Shown: piece by piece, positions 5,851-14,025 of the stretch | Numbering within the stretch: position 1 is the stretch's first letter | How the letters are laid out: each line of letters starts with the position of its first letter | DNA from: JAFGJU01 sp964570935 | Lineage (GTDB): Bacteria; Eisenbacteria; RBG-16-71-46; JAFGJU01 | Direction of reading: 5' to 3' | DNA: 23,000 nucleotides | Assembly: GCA_964570935.1 (NCBI GenBank) | Contig: CAZMZP010000055.1 | Location: 1 to 23,000, forward strand | The notes under the pieces: generated by a model | Told to the model about the DNA's origin: nothing | The model's database searches: none | What the model saw: only the letters and a program-made list of their open reading frames with translations | Program-made: the position numbers and the translations under genes

Positions 5851-7863
5851 ATGAGACTGAAGAAATGGGTGATCTTGGCGGTACTAACGGCCGCAGTCGT
5901 GCTTGCGTACGTACTCTGGTCGCACATCATAAACCTGATGCTCCCCGCGGACAGCAGGCCGGGGAAGGTAGCGTTCGCCGCTGAGCGCGTGACGGCCGAG
6001 CAGTTCGATGCGATCGCCGTGGATCTCACTGAGCTGACCGGTCCGGCCGGCGGCATGCCCGCCAGTCAGTCCTGGACGGACTTTCCGCACGTCGAGCGTT
6101 TCAAGAAGGCCGGAATCATGTCTTACGAAGGGCCGAAGACGTGCCTGAGATGCCACCGCAAAATATCAGTCAAGGACCCGATCACGCGCGGCGTGAGGAA
6201 GGTTGACTTGATGGACAACTTGCTGGGGTCCGCTCATTACCGCTTCTTCACGAAGGAGCACCTGAACGTGTACGGGTTCAACGGCGTCCTGGCCGACAAC
6301 TTCCCGATGGGCAAGATAGACAGGCCGTGCCCGAAGCCTGGTTCCTTCGCCATGACCTCGTGGGTCGCGCTGATCGAGTTGAAAGACGGCCGCACGTACT
6401 CGGAGGGGTGCGGGCAGTGCCACATCGGCAGCCAGTACCAAGCGCCACTCGGAGAGATAATGCCCGGCTACCGGACGCTTGGCGTCGAGAAGGAGGCCAT
6501 CGACTGTCTCATCTGCCACGCAATCGCCTACGACATGAACCGGAAGCAGGCCGTCACGGACCGGAACGGCAGGCTGCACTGGGGACAGGACCGCTCGATT
6601 AGAGCAGCGATGTCCGTGGTCAGGCCTACCGCCCAGAACTGCCTGCGCTGCCATCAGCACAACATGGGCGGCGACATCTATGTAGACGAGCGCGACCCCT
6701 CGTTCATGCAGAGCTTCGTCAACCTGGGCAAGGAACGGCCGAGGGTGCAGCACCCCGGTTCCAAGCGGGGCACGCCGTACTCGCCGTCGTGGGACGTGCA
6801 CGCCGCCGCCGGCATCGCCTGCATAGACTGTCACACGACGGAAGGGCATCTCATCGCCAAAGGCACTCACACCACTACGATCATGGCGAACGACCTCCCG
6901 GACATCGAGGTCACGTGTGAGAAGTGTCACTCGGCGAGGCCTCACACGGGTGGGGCCTCGGCGGATGACGCCGTGGCCGCCGGGACGAGGGCCGGGGCCG
7001 GCCGTGCCGCTGCCGGGCGTCCTTCTACAGCTGCGCGGTACGAGTACACGCAGGAGTTCGCCGAGTACCTGAACAACCACGCTGACGTGGTGGCGTGCGT
7101 CACGTGTCACATTGCATCGCTGCATCCCGACAACGTGACGATGCGCGACTTCTCGACGCCAGTGTTCGAGGAGGACAAGGGCATCTACATATACAACGAC
7201 ATGCTGAAGGAGACGGAACCCGGGAAGGCCATCGTGTATGTGTGGTGGAACGGAGACGCCTCCTTTCTGGGGAACGCCATCGGCGACAACCCGAACGGCG
7301 CCGGCCTTTACAGGTTCTACAAGCCGACCCACGTCTGGCCTGAGTACAAGGATTTCGACTACGCTGCGTGGTACGAGAAAGTGATGCGCCCGATTTCCCG
7401 CAGGAAACCGTCCAAGCTGTACGCCATCAAGCTGTACAACGGAAAGCAGCACATCGACCTCCAGAACATGACCGCGTTCGGAGGCATGTTCCTGCCGTAC
7501 GAGTTCCCGACGTACTACACGACAGGGGACGCGAACGCCGCCGCGCAGAAAGAGGCGCGGAAGAGCATGATGAAGATGATGTACGGCTGGATGTTTGACG
7601 TGTATCTAATGAACAAGTTCATGACCTTCATGGACGCGCCGGGATGGAACACGGGCGCGTACAAGGACGTGCTGGCTCTCAGGAAGGTGGACCCGCGTTG
7701 GATCCCGCAGGACGCGTCCATGGAGATAAGCCATGCCATTCGGCGCGAAGGAGCACTGGTGTGCGCCGATTGCCACAGCCAGGACGGAGTGTTCAGCTGG
7801 AAGGAGCTCGGCTACACGAACAGGGAAGCACAGGTGCTGAGCGTGAACCCGCTGGGGGAGTGA
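5851..7863 (+). CDS. octaheme c-type cytochrome, possibly tetrathionate-reductase (OTR)-like
   Basis: This is a membrane-anchored electron-transfer or reductase protein of 670 residues. It has an N-terminal signal anchor (residues 1-23, MRLKKWVILAVL onward) and eight CXXCH heme-binding motifs at residues 98, 187, 219, 264, 324, 356, 416 and 638. No CXXCK motif is present. The long heme-free stretch from 421 to 637, with an IDLQNMTAFGG region and a final heme close to the C-terminus, reminds me of octaheme tetrathionate-reductase-family proteins, but that is from memory and unproven. An Ala/Gly/Arg-rich insertion sits at 367-396. The start at 5851 follows GGGGAGGAGG and lies downstream of the TATAAT box. 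No electron-transfer partner gene adjoins it. The octaheme call is certain; the substrate is not. Confidence 0.9.
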   Translation: MRLKKWVILAVLTAAVVLAYVLWSHIINLMLPADSRPGKVAFAAERVTAEQFDAIAVDLTELTGPAGGMPASQSWTDFPHVERFKKAGIMSYEGPKTCLRCHRKISVKDPITRGVRKVDLMDNLLGSAHYRFFTKEHLNVYGFNGVLADNFPMGKIDRPCPKPGSFAMTSWVALIELKDGRTYSEGCGQCHIGSQYQAPLGEIMPGYRTLGVEKEAIDCLICHAIAYDMNRKQAVTDRNGRLHWGQDRSIRAAMSVVRPTAQNCLRCHQHNMGGDIYVDERDPSFMQSFVNLGKERPRVQHPGSKRGTPYSPSWDVHAAAGIACIDCHTTEGHLIAKGTHTTTIMANDLPDIEVTCEKCHSARPHTGGASADDAVAAGTRAGAGRAAAGRPSTAARYEYTQEFAEYLNNHADVVACVTCHIASLHPDNVTMRDFSTPVFEEDKGIYIYNDMLKETEPGKAIVYVWWNGDASFLGNAIGDNPNGAGLYRFYKPTHVWPEYKDFDYAAWYEKVMRPISRRKPSKLYAIKLYNGKQHIDLQNMTAFGGMFLPYEFPTYYTTGDANAAAQKEARKSMMKMMYGWMFDVYLMNKFMTFMDAPGWNTGAYKDVLALRKVDPRWIPQDASMEISHAIRREGALVCADCHSQDGVFSWKELGYTNREAQVLSVNPLGE

Positions 7864-7940
7864 AGCGCAGGCGGGACGAGGCTGAGCAGCGATGCTTGGA
7901 GAGTGACGCGGGGCATTGGCAATTCGACCCGCAAATGAAC

Positions 7941-7968
7941 AGGCGCCCGGCAAGAGTGTCGGGCGCCT
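7941..7968. terminator. stem-loop between the convergent cytochrome and DinB-like genes
   Basis: AGGCGCCCG (7941-7949) pairs with CGGGCGCCT (7960-7968), a perfect 9-bp GC-rich stem with a 10-base loop. It lies between two convergent stop codons. Neither side has a strong T tract, so it may be a bidirectional or weak terminator. Confidence 0.5.
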
Positions 7969-7987
7969 GACGCGTTTCAGTCGAGCG

Positions 7988-8518
7988 CTAGATCTGCATG
8001 CCGAACAGACTCATGGTGTTGACGGGCTTCCCCTGCAGCTTCAGGTAGTAGAAAAGTTGGGACTTGTGCAGGGTGAGGTGCCCTATCATGCTCAAGAGCT
8101 GGCAGCCCAGCTGGGCCGACGTCTGATCCCACGGCGCCTTCACCAGCCGGCTGTCGAGGTCCTTCTCGCCGGCCTTGGCGAGCATCTCCAGGGCGAGCTT
8201 CTTGTCATCCGCCAGCAGCTTTTTCGCCTCCGCCACGCTCTTCACGGCCGGAAGTTTATCGGCCGGCGGCAGCATCTGGTCGGAAGGGACGCTGCTCGGG
8301 TCGACGCCCTCTGGGAATCCCCAGTCGCCGGTCACGAAGCCCTTGCAGCACGCGCCGCAGGAGCCCGTGATGTGCATCAGAAGCTGGCCCATCGTCATCC
8401 AGTTCTGTCCGGTGGAGGGCTTCCAGTCGAGCTTGCTGTCGTCGACCATGTTGAGAAGCCCCTCTGCCGCATTGTAATTCTCCTCGATCCCGGCTTTCAG
8501 CAGATCAGTCCAGTTCAT
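7988..8518 (-). CDS. DinB/YfiT-like four-helix metalloprotein
   Basis: This 176-residue cytoplasmic protein resembles the DinB superfamily, whose members are four-helix bundles with a three-histidine metal site. Some act as thiol-dependent transferases, but most are uncharacterised. The probable metal ligands are H49 (in LLMHITG), H147 and H151 (in GHLTLHKSQLFYYL). The closing segment, LKLQGKPVNT, is a common DinB ending. A Cys cluster, C54, C57 and C58 (SCGACCKGF), follows the first histidine and is unusual. The ATG is preceded by AGGAGGTACC. It faces the cytochrome gene across a stem-loop and has no clear operon partner. Confidence 0.75.
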   Translation of the reverse strand: MNWTDLLKAGIEENYNAAEGLLNMVDDSKLDWKPSTGQNWMTMGQLLMHITGSCGACCKGFVTGDWGFPEGVDPSSVPSDQMLPPADKLPAVKSVAEAKKLLADDKKLALEMLAKAGEKDLDSRLVKAPWDQTSAQLGCQLLSMIGHLTLHKSQLFYYLKLQGKPVNTMSLFGMQI

Positions 8519-8611
8519 GGTACCTCCTGTGTGTTTGGGCTCACATGATGCTTAACGCTGTCCCGCAACCTCGATTCGCGACCTGGCTGTCGCCGCGTTG
8601 CCGTAAGGCAC

Positions 8612-9055
8612 TCAGTATTTGACCAGGTAGAACGCCAGCAAGAGGAGAGCGGACCACCACCCCACGAAAGACACCACGAAGCTCAGCGCTATCCTCCTCT
8701 GCCACTCGGCCGGGAGCAGCTCCGCCGCCTTTCCTTCGCGCTCTCTCTGGAGCATGAACGGGCTGACGCTGAAAGACAGGAAGACTCCGTTCACTATGAG
8801 GGCGAGAGCGATGAGGAAGTGCGCGAGCTGGATTGCCCCGAAACCTGTCCTGCGATATACGAGCACGCCGCCTGCCGCGGCCAGACACATGCCGAGCCAT
8901 ATCAACGGCTTGGTGACCTTGTGAGTTCTGGTCGTTGCTTCAGTCCAGTACGGTGACTTTCTCGCTAGGAAGCCGTGCAGGTCGATCACCGTCACGGCCC
9001 CCAGTCCCACGACGAACCCCGCCATGAAGAGGAAAAGTCCAATCACGTCCAGCAT
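8612..9055 (-). CDS. uncharacterised four-helix membrane protein
   Basis: This is a 147-residue integral membrane protein with four predicted transmembrane helices: residues about 5-25, 50-67, 74-96 and 123-145. Between the first two is the polar loop FLARKSPYWTEATTRTHKVTK, which looks conserved-type but which I cannot assign to a named family. The start is supported by AAAGGTGG upstream and the proper alternation of helices. It lies 93 bases downstream of the DinB-like gene's start on the same strand and is transcribed first, so the two could share a transcript. I give no function. Confidence 0.75.
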   Translation of the reverse strand: MLDVIGLFLFMAGFVVGLGAVTVIDLHGFLARKSPYWTEATTRTHKVTKPLIWLGMCLAAAGGVLVYRRTGFGAIQLAHFLIALALIVNGVFLSFSVSPFMLQREREGKAAELLPAEWQRRIALSFVVSFVGWWSALLLLAFYLVKY

Positions 9056-9110
9056 AGGGCGCCACCTTTCGTCCAGCGATCAAGCGTCCGTGCAATCTGA
9101 CTTCGAGACC

Positions 9111-9119
9111 AGAATACCA
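9111..9119 (-). promoter_or_regulatory. possible extended -10 promoter of the four-helix membrane protein gene
   Basis: On the minus strand TGG-TATTCT (9119-9111) matches an extended -10 element, TGn followed by a 4/6 match to TATAAT. No -35 match is visible. It would give a leader of about 50 bases before the ATG at 9055. On the opposite strand TTGCAG (9145-9150) and TAGCCT (9169-9174) could be a weak promoter for the gene at 9202. Confidence 0.35.
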
Positions 9120-9201
9120 CAGAAGCTCGACTCCTGGCGCGCATTTGCAGGCGGGGTCTGAGATGTGGTAGCCTAGCCTCCATCCTCACGCGGAGGCCGC
9201 C

Positions 9202-9537
9202 GTGAAAAAGTCTGTGATAATCAACAGTTCCACTTTGGGGACGGGGCCGTACGACCTGGGCGATAAGCTCATGGGCTCGTTCCTGAGAAAGCTCTGGGCC
9301 GACCGCCACAAGCCGGACGCAATCGTCTTCTACAATTCCGGAGTCAGGTTGGTTGCGGAAGGTTCCTCTGTCCTGGACGCGCTGACGGAGCTCGCGGCGG
9401 CGGGAGTGGACCTGATTGTCTGCGGAACCTGCGCGGGCTACTACGGGCTGAACGACAAAATACGAGTGGGGCGCGTGAGCGACATGCAGGAAATAGTGTC
9501 GGTCCTGATGCGCTCAGACAGAGTCATAAGCGTGTAG
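9202..9537 (+). CDS. standalone DsrE-like domain protein (YedF C-terminal type)
   Basis: This 111-residue protein matches the C-terminal DsrE-like domain of the selenium-metabolism-associated YedF family as I recall it: an N-terminal strand with SSTLGTG, FYNSGVRLV in the middle, CGTC at residues 74-77, and SDMQEIVSVLMRSDRVI at the end. DsrE folds carry or relay sulfur or selenium on cysteines, so a chalcogen-relay role is possible. Full-length YedF usually has an N-terminal TusA/SirA domain, which is missing here, and no selenium gene is nearby. The start is GTG at 9202, preceded by CGGAGG. Confidence 0.8.
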   Translation: MKKSVIINSSTLGTGPYDLGDKLMGSFLRKLWADRHKPDAIVFYNSGVRLVAEGSSVLDALTELAAAGVDLIVCGTCAGYYGLNDKIRVGRVSDMQEIVSVLMRSDRVISV

Positions 9538-9602
9538 GGCGCCCAACCGTCGGCGCCGCAGAATCGGCCGTTGCGGCCGGCCGAGAGGGGCTGGTGGGCG
9601 CG

Positions 9603-10109
9603 ATGCAGCAGAGCAGCGACCTCGTCATCGACCAGATGGCAGCCGTCCACTGGGAGGACGTGCGGCGCATCTACCTGGAAGGGATCCGCACCGGACAAGC
9701 CACGTTCGAGACTGAAGTGCCGTCGTGGGAGGAGTGGGACGCCGGTCACATCCCCGGTAGCCGCCTCGTTGCGAGGGTCGGCGCCGCGGTCGTGGGTTGG
9801 GCCGCTCTCAGCCCGACCTCGAGGAGGCGCGTTTACGCCGGCGTAGCCGAGGTTACGGTCTATGTCACCGCCGCGCTCAGAGGGAAGGGAGTCGGCCGCC
9901 AGCTCCTGGGTCGCCTAATAGCACTTTCCGAGGGCCTGGGGATCTGGACCCTGCAGTCAGCCGTGTTTCCGGAGAACCAGGCGAGTGTCCGGCTTCACAC
10001 GAAGCTGGGGTTCAGGGAAGTGGGAAGGCGCGAACGAATCGGGCAGATGGACGGCCTCTGGAGGGACGTCCTTCTGCTGGAGAGACGGAGCAGGTCGGTT
10101 GGGGCGTAA
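9603..10109 (+). CDS. GNAT acetyltransferase, phosphinothricin-acetyltransferase-like
   Basis: This 168-residue acetyl-CoA-dependent N-acetyltransferase resembles the Pat/MnaT branch, whose members acetylate phosphinothricin, methionine sulfoximine or similar amino acids. Supporting features are IYLEGIRTGQATFETEVPSW near the N-terminus, the acetyl-CoA loop around RGKGVGRQLL (93-102), and the C-terminal NQASVRLHTKLGFREVG with a late aromatic stretch (GLWRDVLLLE). The start is uncertain: ATG 9603 lies 12 bases after GAGAGGGG, while GTG 9594 in frame is 3 bases after it. The gene starts 65 bases after the DsrE-like gene and ends 54 bases before the amidohydrolase. The actual substrate is unknown. 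Confidence 0.85.
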   Translation: MQQSSDLVIDQMAAVHWEDVRRIYLEGIRTGQATFETEVPSWEEWDAGHIPGSRLVARVGAAVVGWAALSPTSRRRVYAGVAEVTVYVTAALRGKGVGRQLLGRLIALSEGLGIWTLQSAVFPENQASVRLHTKLGFREVGRRERIGQMDGLWRDVLLLERRSRSVGA

Positions 10110-10163
10110 CCGGACTGACCGAGCGGCGCATTTGGCCGCATACCACAACACAAGGAGCAGCGC

Positions 10164-11375
10164 ATGAAGTGCATTCACGCGAAGAAGCTTTACACCGGCA
10201 CGTCCGTCGTGGACGACGCCTATCTTCTGTTCGAAGGCCGCGAAATCGCCGGAGTGTCAAAGACTCGGAAGGGCACGGTCGCCGGCAAATTCCCCGTCGT
10301 GACGCCTGCGTTTATCGACCCGCACAGTCACATCGGCATGTACCGCACGGCCGAGCCTGAGGCGGAGGGCGAGGGCAACGACGAGATGCAGGCCATTCTG
10401 GCCCTGTCCGACGCGCTCGACTCAGTACAGATGGACGACCTGGCGTTCGGCGAAGCGATCGAAATGGGGGTCTTGTACTCGTGCGTTGTGCCAGGCAGCG
10501 GCAACATCATAGGCGGGCGGTCAGCGGTGATAAGACACTACGCGAAGAACACGAACGACGCCCTGTTCGCCAGGGCCGGGGTGAAGGCCGCGTTCGGTTA
10601 CAACCCGATGTCGGTTGGTGCGCGCGGATGGAAGGGCGAACGGCCCACCACAAGGATGGGGGCGGTTGCCATCCTGCGCGCGCGGCTTCACGACGTGCTT
10701 CAGAAGATGGGGAAGGAGAAGCTCGCGAAGGCTGGAAGCGGTCCCGAGCGCGGCGGGCGCCGCGGCGGCGAGTCGAAGACACGCGACGCCGGCAAGAACG
10801 CGAAGGACGAGGTTGTTTTTACGGCGGCGGAGCTAGTGCTGCGCGAGGTGCTGGAGGGGAAGCAGGTGCTGCGCGTCCACGTCCACAAGATCGACGACAT
10901 CGCCGCCCTGCTGCGCGTGGTGGACGATTTCAAGCTCCGCATCACGATAGAACACGCGGGCGACGTCCACCGTGTTGAGACATTCCGGGAGCTCAAGAGG
11001 CGGGGCATTCCTGTCATCTACGGCCCGACGGACGGGTTCGCGTACAAGGTGGAGCTGAAGCACGACAATTGGCGCAACACGAAGCTGCTGGTGGACTCGG
11101 GAGTCGAGTATGGGCTGATGACCGATCACCCGTTTGTGTTGTCAAAGATGCTGTTGATGCAGACGCGCTGGTTCCTGCGCGCGGGCATCACGAAGCAGCA
11201 GGGCATAGAGCTGGTTTCGCGCAAGAACGCCGAGCTCATCGGCATCGACAAAATGCTGGGCACTCTCGACAAGGGAAGATGGGCATCGTTCGTGTGCTGG
11301 AACGGAGACCCGTTTGACATAATGTCCTATCCGGTGGCAGTGTACGGCGAGGGCGGCCTGCTGTTCGCCGACTAG
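10164..11375 (+). CDS. amidohydrolase-superfamily protein (imidazolonepropionase/N-acetylglucosamine-deacetylase-like fold)
   Basis: This is a 403-residue metal-dependent hydrolase of the amidohydrolase superfamily. It begins with a small beta-sandwich domain (MKCIHAKKLYTGTSVVDDAYLL). Metal ligands fit the family pattern: H54-x-H56 in DPHSHIG, H239/H241 in RVHVHK, H264 in EHAGD and D321 in TDHPF. The C-terminus, DKGRWASFVCWNGDPFD, is the usual return strand of this superfamily. A Gly/Arg/Lys-rich low-complexity insertion occupies residues 190-215. Many such proteins of unknown substrate act on cyclic amides or dipeptides. The ATG follows AAGGAGCAGCGC. Superfamily membership is firm; the substrate is unknown. 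Confidence 0.85.
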   Translation: MKCIHAKKLYTGTSVVDDAYLLFEGREIAGVSKTRKGTVAGKFPVVTPAFIDPHSHIGMYRTAEPEAEGEGNDEMQAILALSDALDSVQMDDLAFGEAIEMGVLYSCVVPGSGNIIGGRSAVIRHYAKNTNDALFARAGVKAAFGYNPMSVGARGWKGERPTTRMGAVAILRARLHDVLQKMGKEKLAKAGSGPERGGRRGGESKTRDAGKNAKDEVVFTAAELVLREVLEGKQVLRVHVHKIDDIAALLRVVDDFKLRITIEHAGDVHRVETFRELKRRGIPVIYGPTDGFAYKVELKHDNWRNTKLLVDSGVEYGLMTDHPFVLSKMLLMQTRWFLRAGITKQQGIELVSRKNAELIGIDKMLGTLDKGRWASFVCWNGDPFDIMSYPVAVYGEGGLLFAD

Positions 11376-11535
11376 CCGTGCCGAATGCGGTCGGCGCGAG
11401 TTTGGCGCCGGTGACGCGCGGGCGACGCGAGCTAGACGCCGGCGCCGTTGTCGAAGCGGCGGCGCTCGCTCCGTGACCGGCCGCGGGTGGGCCGTGGCCC
11501 GGCCGCAACTCCACCTGAGCTGACGGAGGTTTTGC

Positions 11536-12261
11536 ATGAAGAACGGTCTTACCAATCTCGGACTCATCGTCCTGTCGGTCGCGCTCGTACTGGCGGGATG
11601 GTTTGTGGGGAACGGTTTCTTCAAGGGCCGCGCTGTAGACAGATACGTTACCGTGAAGGGTCTGGCCGAGCGCGACGTGGAAGCGGACATTGGGTTGTGG
11701 CCTATCAGGTTCGTCGTGGGGGACGACAATCTGGGCACCGCTCAGTACAGGATCGAGCAGAGCAAGAGAGCGGTCATGTACTTTCTGAAACAGCACGGGG
11801 TTGACTCGGCCAGCGTCGCGCTTCAGGACATGTCCGTGGTGGACATGCAGGCGGAGCGATACAGGAGCGGCCAGCCCGGGAATCGTTTCATTATCACGCA
11901 GACACTCATGGTGCGTACCAGCGACCCCAACCTCATTCTGAAAGCGAGTCAGGATGTCGGAAAGCTGGTGGAAGCGGGCGTGGTGATGTCCACGGGCGAC
12001 TACGGCACCGGGCCGACCTACGTGTTTACGAGGCTGAACGACCTGAAGCCGGAGATGATCGCTGAGGCCACCAAGAACGCGCGGCAGGCCGGAGAGCAAT
12101 TCGCAAAGGATTCCGGCAGCAAACTGGGTAAGATACGGCGCGCGTACCAGGGCACGTTCGAGATACTGCCGCGCGACAGGGCGCCGGGAATCATGGAAAA
12201 CATCCAGCTGGGCAAGACGGTCAGGGTCGTATCGACTGTCGAGTATTACTTGAAGGACTAG
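11536..12261 (+). CDS. membrane-anchored SIMPL-domain (DUF541) protein
   Basis: This is a 241-residue protein with an N-terminal transmembrane or signal-anchor segment (residues 7-28) and one SIMPL (DUF541) domain outside. The domain starts at about residue 36 (RYVTVKGLAERDVEADIG) and has the family's sequence of strands and helices, including VRTSDPNLILKASQDVGKL and EMIAEATKNARQAGEQFA. SIMPL proteins are poorly understood periplasmic or membrane-associated proteins; some bind other envelope proteins. ACGGAGG lies upstream of the ATG. It is followed 68 bases later by another membrane-anchored single-domain protein. Confidence 0.85.
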   Translation: MKNGLTNLGLIVLSVALVLAGWFVGNGFFKGRAVDRYVTVKGLAERDVEADIGLWPIRFVVGDDNLGTAQYRIEQSKRAVMYFLKQHGVDSASVALQDMSVVDMQAERYRSGQPGNRFIITQTLMVRTSDPNLILKASQDVGKLVEAGVVMSTGDYGTGPTYVFTRLNDLKPEMIAEATKNARQAGEQFAKDSGSKLGKIRRAYQGTFEILPRDRAPGIMENIQLGKTVRVVSTVEYYLKD

Positions 12262-12329
12262 AGCCGCCTCCGCGGCGCGCGGTCGAACGGGCCGGGTGCG
12301 GCCGCGGGTCGTCCGAAGGAGAATCGGTC

Positions 12330-12962
12330 ATGCGGAAGCTCCTCATCATTCTTTCCATCGTCGCCGTCGTCGTGATCGTGGCGTTGTTCATCGTGGTATC
12401 GATGCCCAAAGGACCCGACGTCTCGAAGTACGAGTCGCTAAAGCAGCCGCAGATGCGCACGATGGAAAACCAGAAGGTCATCGTGGTCGAGGCCAAGGGT
12501 GACCCCAACGTGGCCGGCAAGGAGGCGTTCGGTCTCCTCCTCAAGACCTATCTCAGGACGAAGGGCGTGACGAAGGGGCGTAACATCCCGGCGCCGCGAG
12601 GCAGATGGCCGGTGTCGCCTGACATTCCCAAGACAGAGTGGGTCGGGCACTACGCCATGCCGGTGCCAGAAACGGTCGCTGCGATTCCACAGGGCCAGAG
12701 CAAGACGGGCCTCACCGCAAGACTGGACACGTGGGAGTACGGAGAGGTGGTCGAGATACTGCACATCGGACCCTACGACAGGGAGGAGCCCACGGTGCGG
12801 AAGCTCATGGATTTCGTGAGCGCCGGCGGCTACAGGGTGATTGGCCTCCACGAAGAGGAATACTTGAAAGGGCCCACCATGTTCTCGAAGGGCGACCCCG
12901 AGAAATACGCGACCATAATCCGGTACCGCGTGGAGAAACTGGAGCCGGTCCCGGAGAACTAG
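12330..12962 (+). CDS. membrane-anchored GyrI-like small-molecule-binding domain protein
   Basis: This is a 210-residue protein with one N-terminal transmembrane helix (residues 4-25) followed by a GyrI-like (SHS2-fold) domain. That fold commonly binds small hydrophobic ligands in AraC/MerR-type multidrug regulators. The GyrI signature is clear near the C-terminus: EYGEVVEILHIGPYDREEP (about 136-154), then GLHEEEYLKGP (about 172-182). An extracytoplasmic location is unusual for GyrI domains, which mostly work inside the cell, and suggests a ligand-sensing or sequestering role at the membrane. AAGGAGAATCGGTC precedes the ATG. It is probably co-transcribed with the SIMPL gene. Confidence 0.8.
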   Translation: MRKLLIILSIVAVVVIVALFIVVSMPKGPDVSKYESLKQPQMRTMENQKVIVVEAKGDPNVAGKEAFGLLLKTYLRTKGVTKGRNIPAPRGRWPVSPDIPKTEWVGHYAMPVPETVAAIPQGQSKTGLTARLDTWEYGEVVEILHIGPYDREEPTVRKLMDFVSAGGYRVIGLHEEEYLKGPTMFSKGDPEKYATIIRYRVEKLEPVPEN

Positions 12963-13018
12963 TTCCGTTCCCGTGACGAGTCCGCGCGACCGCTCTGCCC
13001 GGTGAAGAGGTGAGACTG

Positions 13019-13966
13019 GTGTCGCTTCTCAAGAACCGAGTGTTTGTGGCCTACGCCGCGGTCTACGTCCTCAGCGTGACTCTCCTGGCGACCGTGGAGA
13101 AGTTCCCGCTAGGAGAGATCCTGCTGATCCTGGGCATATTCGGGCTCGGAATGACGCTTTTCGCCCACGTCCTGTGCAGGCGGGCCAAACCGTTCCGGCT
13201 GTCGCTCCACCCCGGCGGGCTGGAGATGCTGCTCATCCTGCTCAGCGTCCTGGGGGTTGCCGCCTACCTCACCTTCGGATTCGGCGCCGTGGACGCGCTG
13301 ACCGGCCGCGTGTTGGGGCAGTCCGATGCTGCGCGGCTGGCTGGCGGCGCAGTCAGGAAGCTTCTCCTTTTCGTGCTGGTTCCCGCCGTTGTCTTCAGCG
13401 CCGCCTTCAAATACTCGCGCAGGGATTACGGCCTTCAATTCGACCGCGCCGCGTGGAAGTCGCACGTGCCCGTCCTGACCGGGATGGTGCTCGTGCTTGT
13501 CTTATTCCAGTATTTCCTGGGCTCTCAGGCTGCGCCGCTGAGGCGCGGCGCATTCTCCGCTGCCCAGCTCGCAGTCGGCCTGCCAGTGGTGTTTCTGTGG
13601 CTGGCGCTGGAGGTCGGGCTGGTGGAGGAGTTCTTCTTCAGGGCCCTGCTGCAGTCCAGGCTGTCGGCGTATTTCCGGTCGGAGCTGAGCGGAGTCGTGC
13701 TCACCTCTCTCGTGTTCGGCCTGGCGCACGCTCCCGGAATCTACTTGAGAGGAGCCGAGGCAATCACGCCCGGCGGAGGTCCGCCCTCGCTGCTGGCTGC
13801 CGTCTGTTTTTCGATTGCGACGCTGTCGGTGACGGGGTTCTTTCTGGGCCTTGTCTGGGCCAGGACGAAGAACCTGCTCCTGGTCGTTATGATACATGCC
13901 GCGGGCGACCTGATGCCCAACTTCGCGGAGCTGGCGCGAGTGTTGGGTTTCCAGGGGTTGCCGTAG
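13019..13966 (+). CDS. CPBP-family intramembrane metalloprotease (CAAX/Abi-like)
   Basis: This is a 315-residue polytopic membrane protein with the conserved CPBP (ABI, PF02517-type) motifs. They are the EE pair at E203-E204 in LVEEFFFRALL, the histidine H237 in FGLAHAPG, and H293 in MIHAAGDL. Bacterial members are linked to processing of prenylated-type or bacteriocin-related peptides and self-immunity, but most have no known substrate. I chose GTG 13019 because AAGAGGTGAG is then spaced correctly; the in-frame GTG at 13010 would sit inside the ribosome binding site. The gene follows the GyrI-like gene by 56 bases and precedes the TspO gene by 59 bases. Confidence 0.85.
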   Translation: MSLLKNRVFVAYAAVYVLSVTLLATVEKFPLGEILLILGIFGLGMTLFAHVLCRRAKPFRLSLHPGGLEMLLILLSVLGVAAYLTFGFGAVDALTGRVLGQSDAARLAGGAVRKLLLFVLVPAVVFSAAFKYSRRDYGLQFDRAAWKSHVPVLTGMVLVLVLFQYFLGSQAAPLRRGAFSAAQLAVGLPVVFLWLALEVGLVEEFFFRALLQSRLSAYFRSELSGVVLTSLVFGLAHAPGIYLRGAEAITPGGGPPSLLAAVCFSIATLSVTGFFLGLVWARTKNLLLVVMIHAAGDLMPNFAELARVLGFQGLP

Positions 13967-14025
13967 CCGGGAGGGGCGCATCAGCCGCGGCCGCCTCGGA
14001 GCGGACCGTCTGACAAGGAGGTAAC

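Noticed and set aside
6166..7452. 428-codon open frame antisense to the octaheme cytochrome gene
   Set aside because: The plus-strand frame has eight CXXCH motifs, a promoter and a ribosome binding site. The antisense product is a low-diversity Val/Arg/His-rich sequence with no motifs, as expected from high-GC shadow frames.
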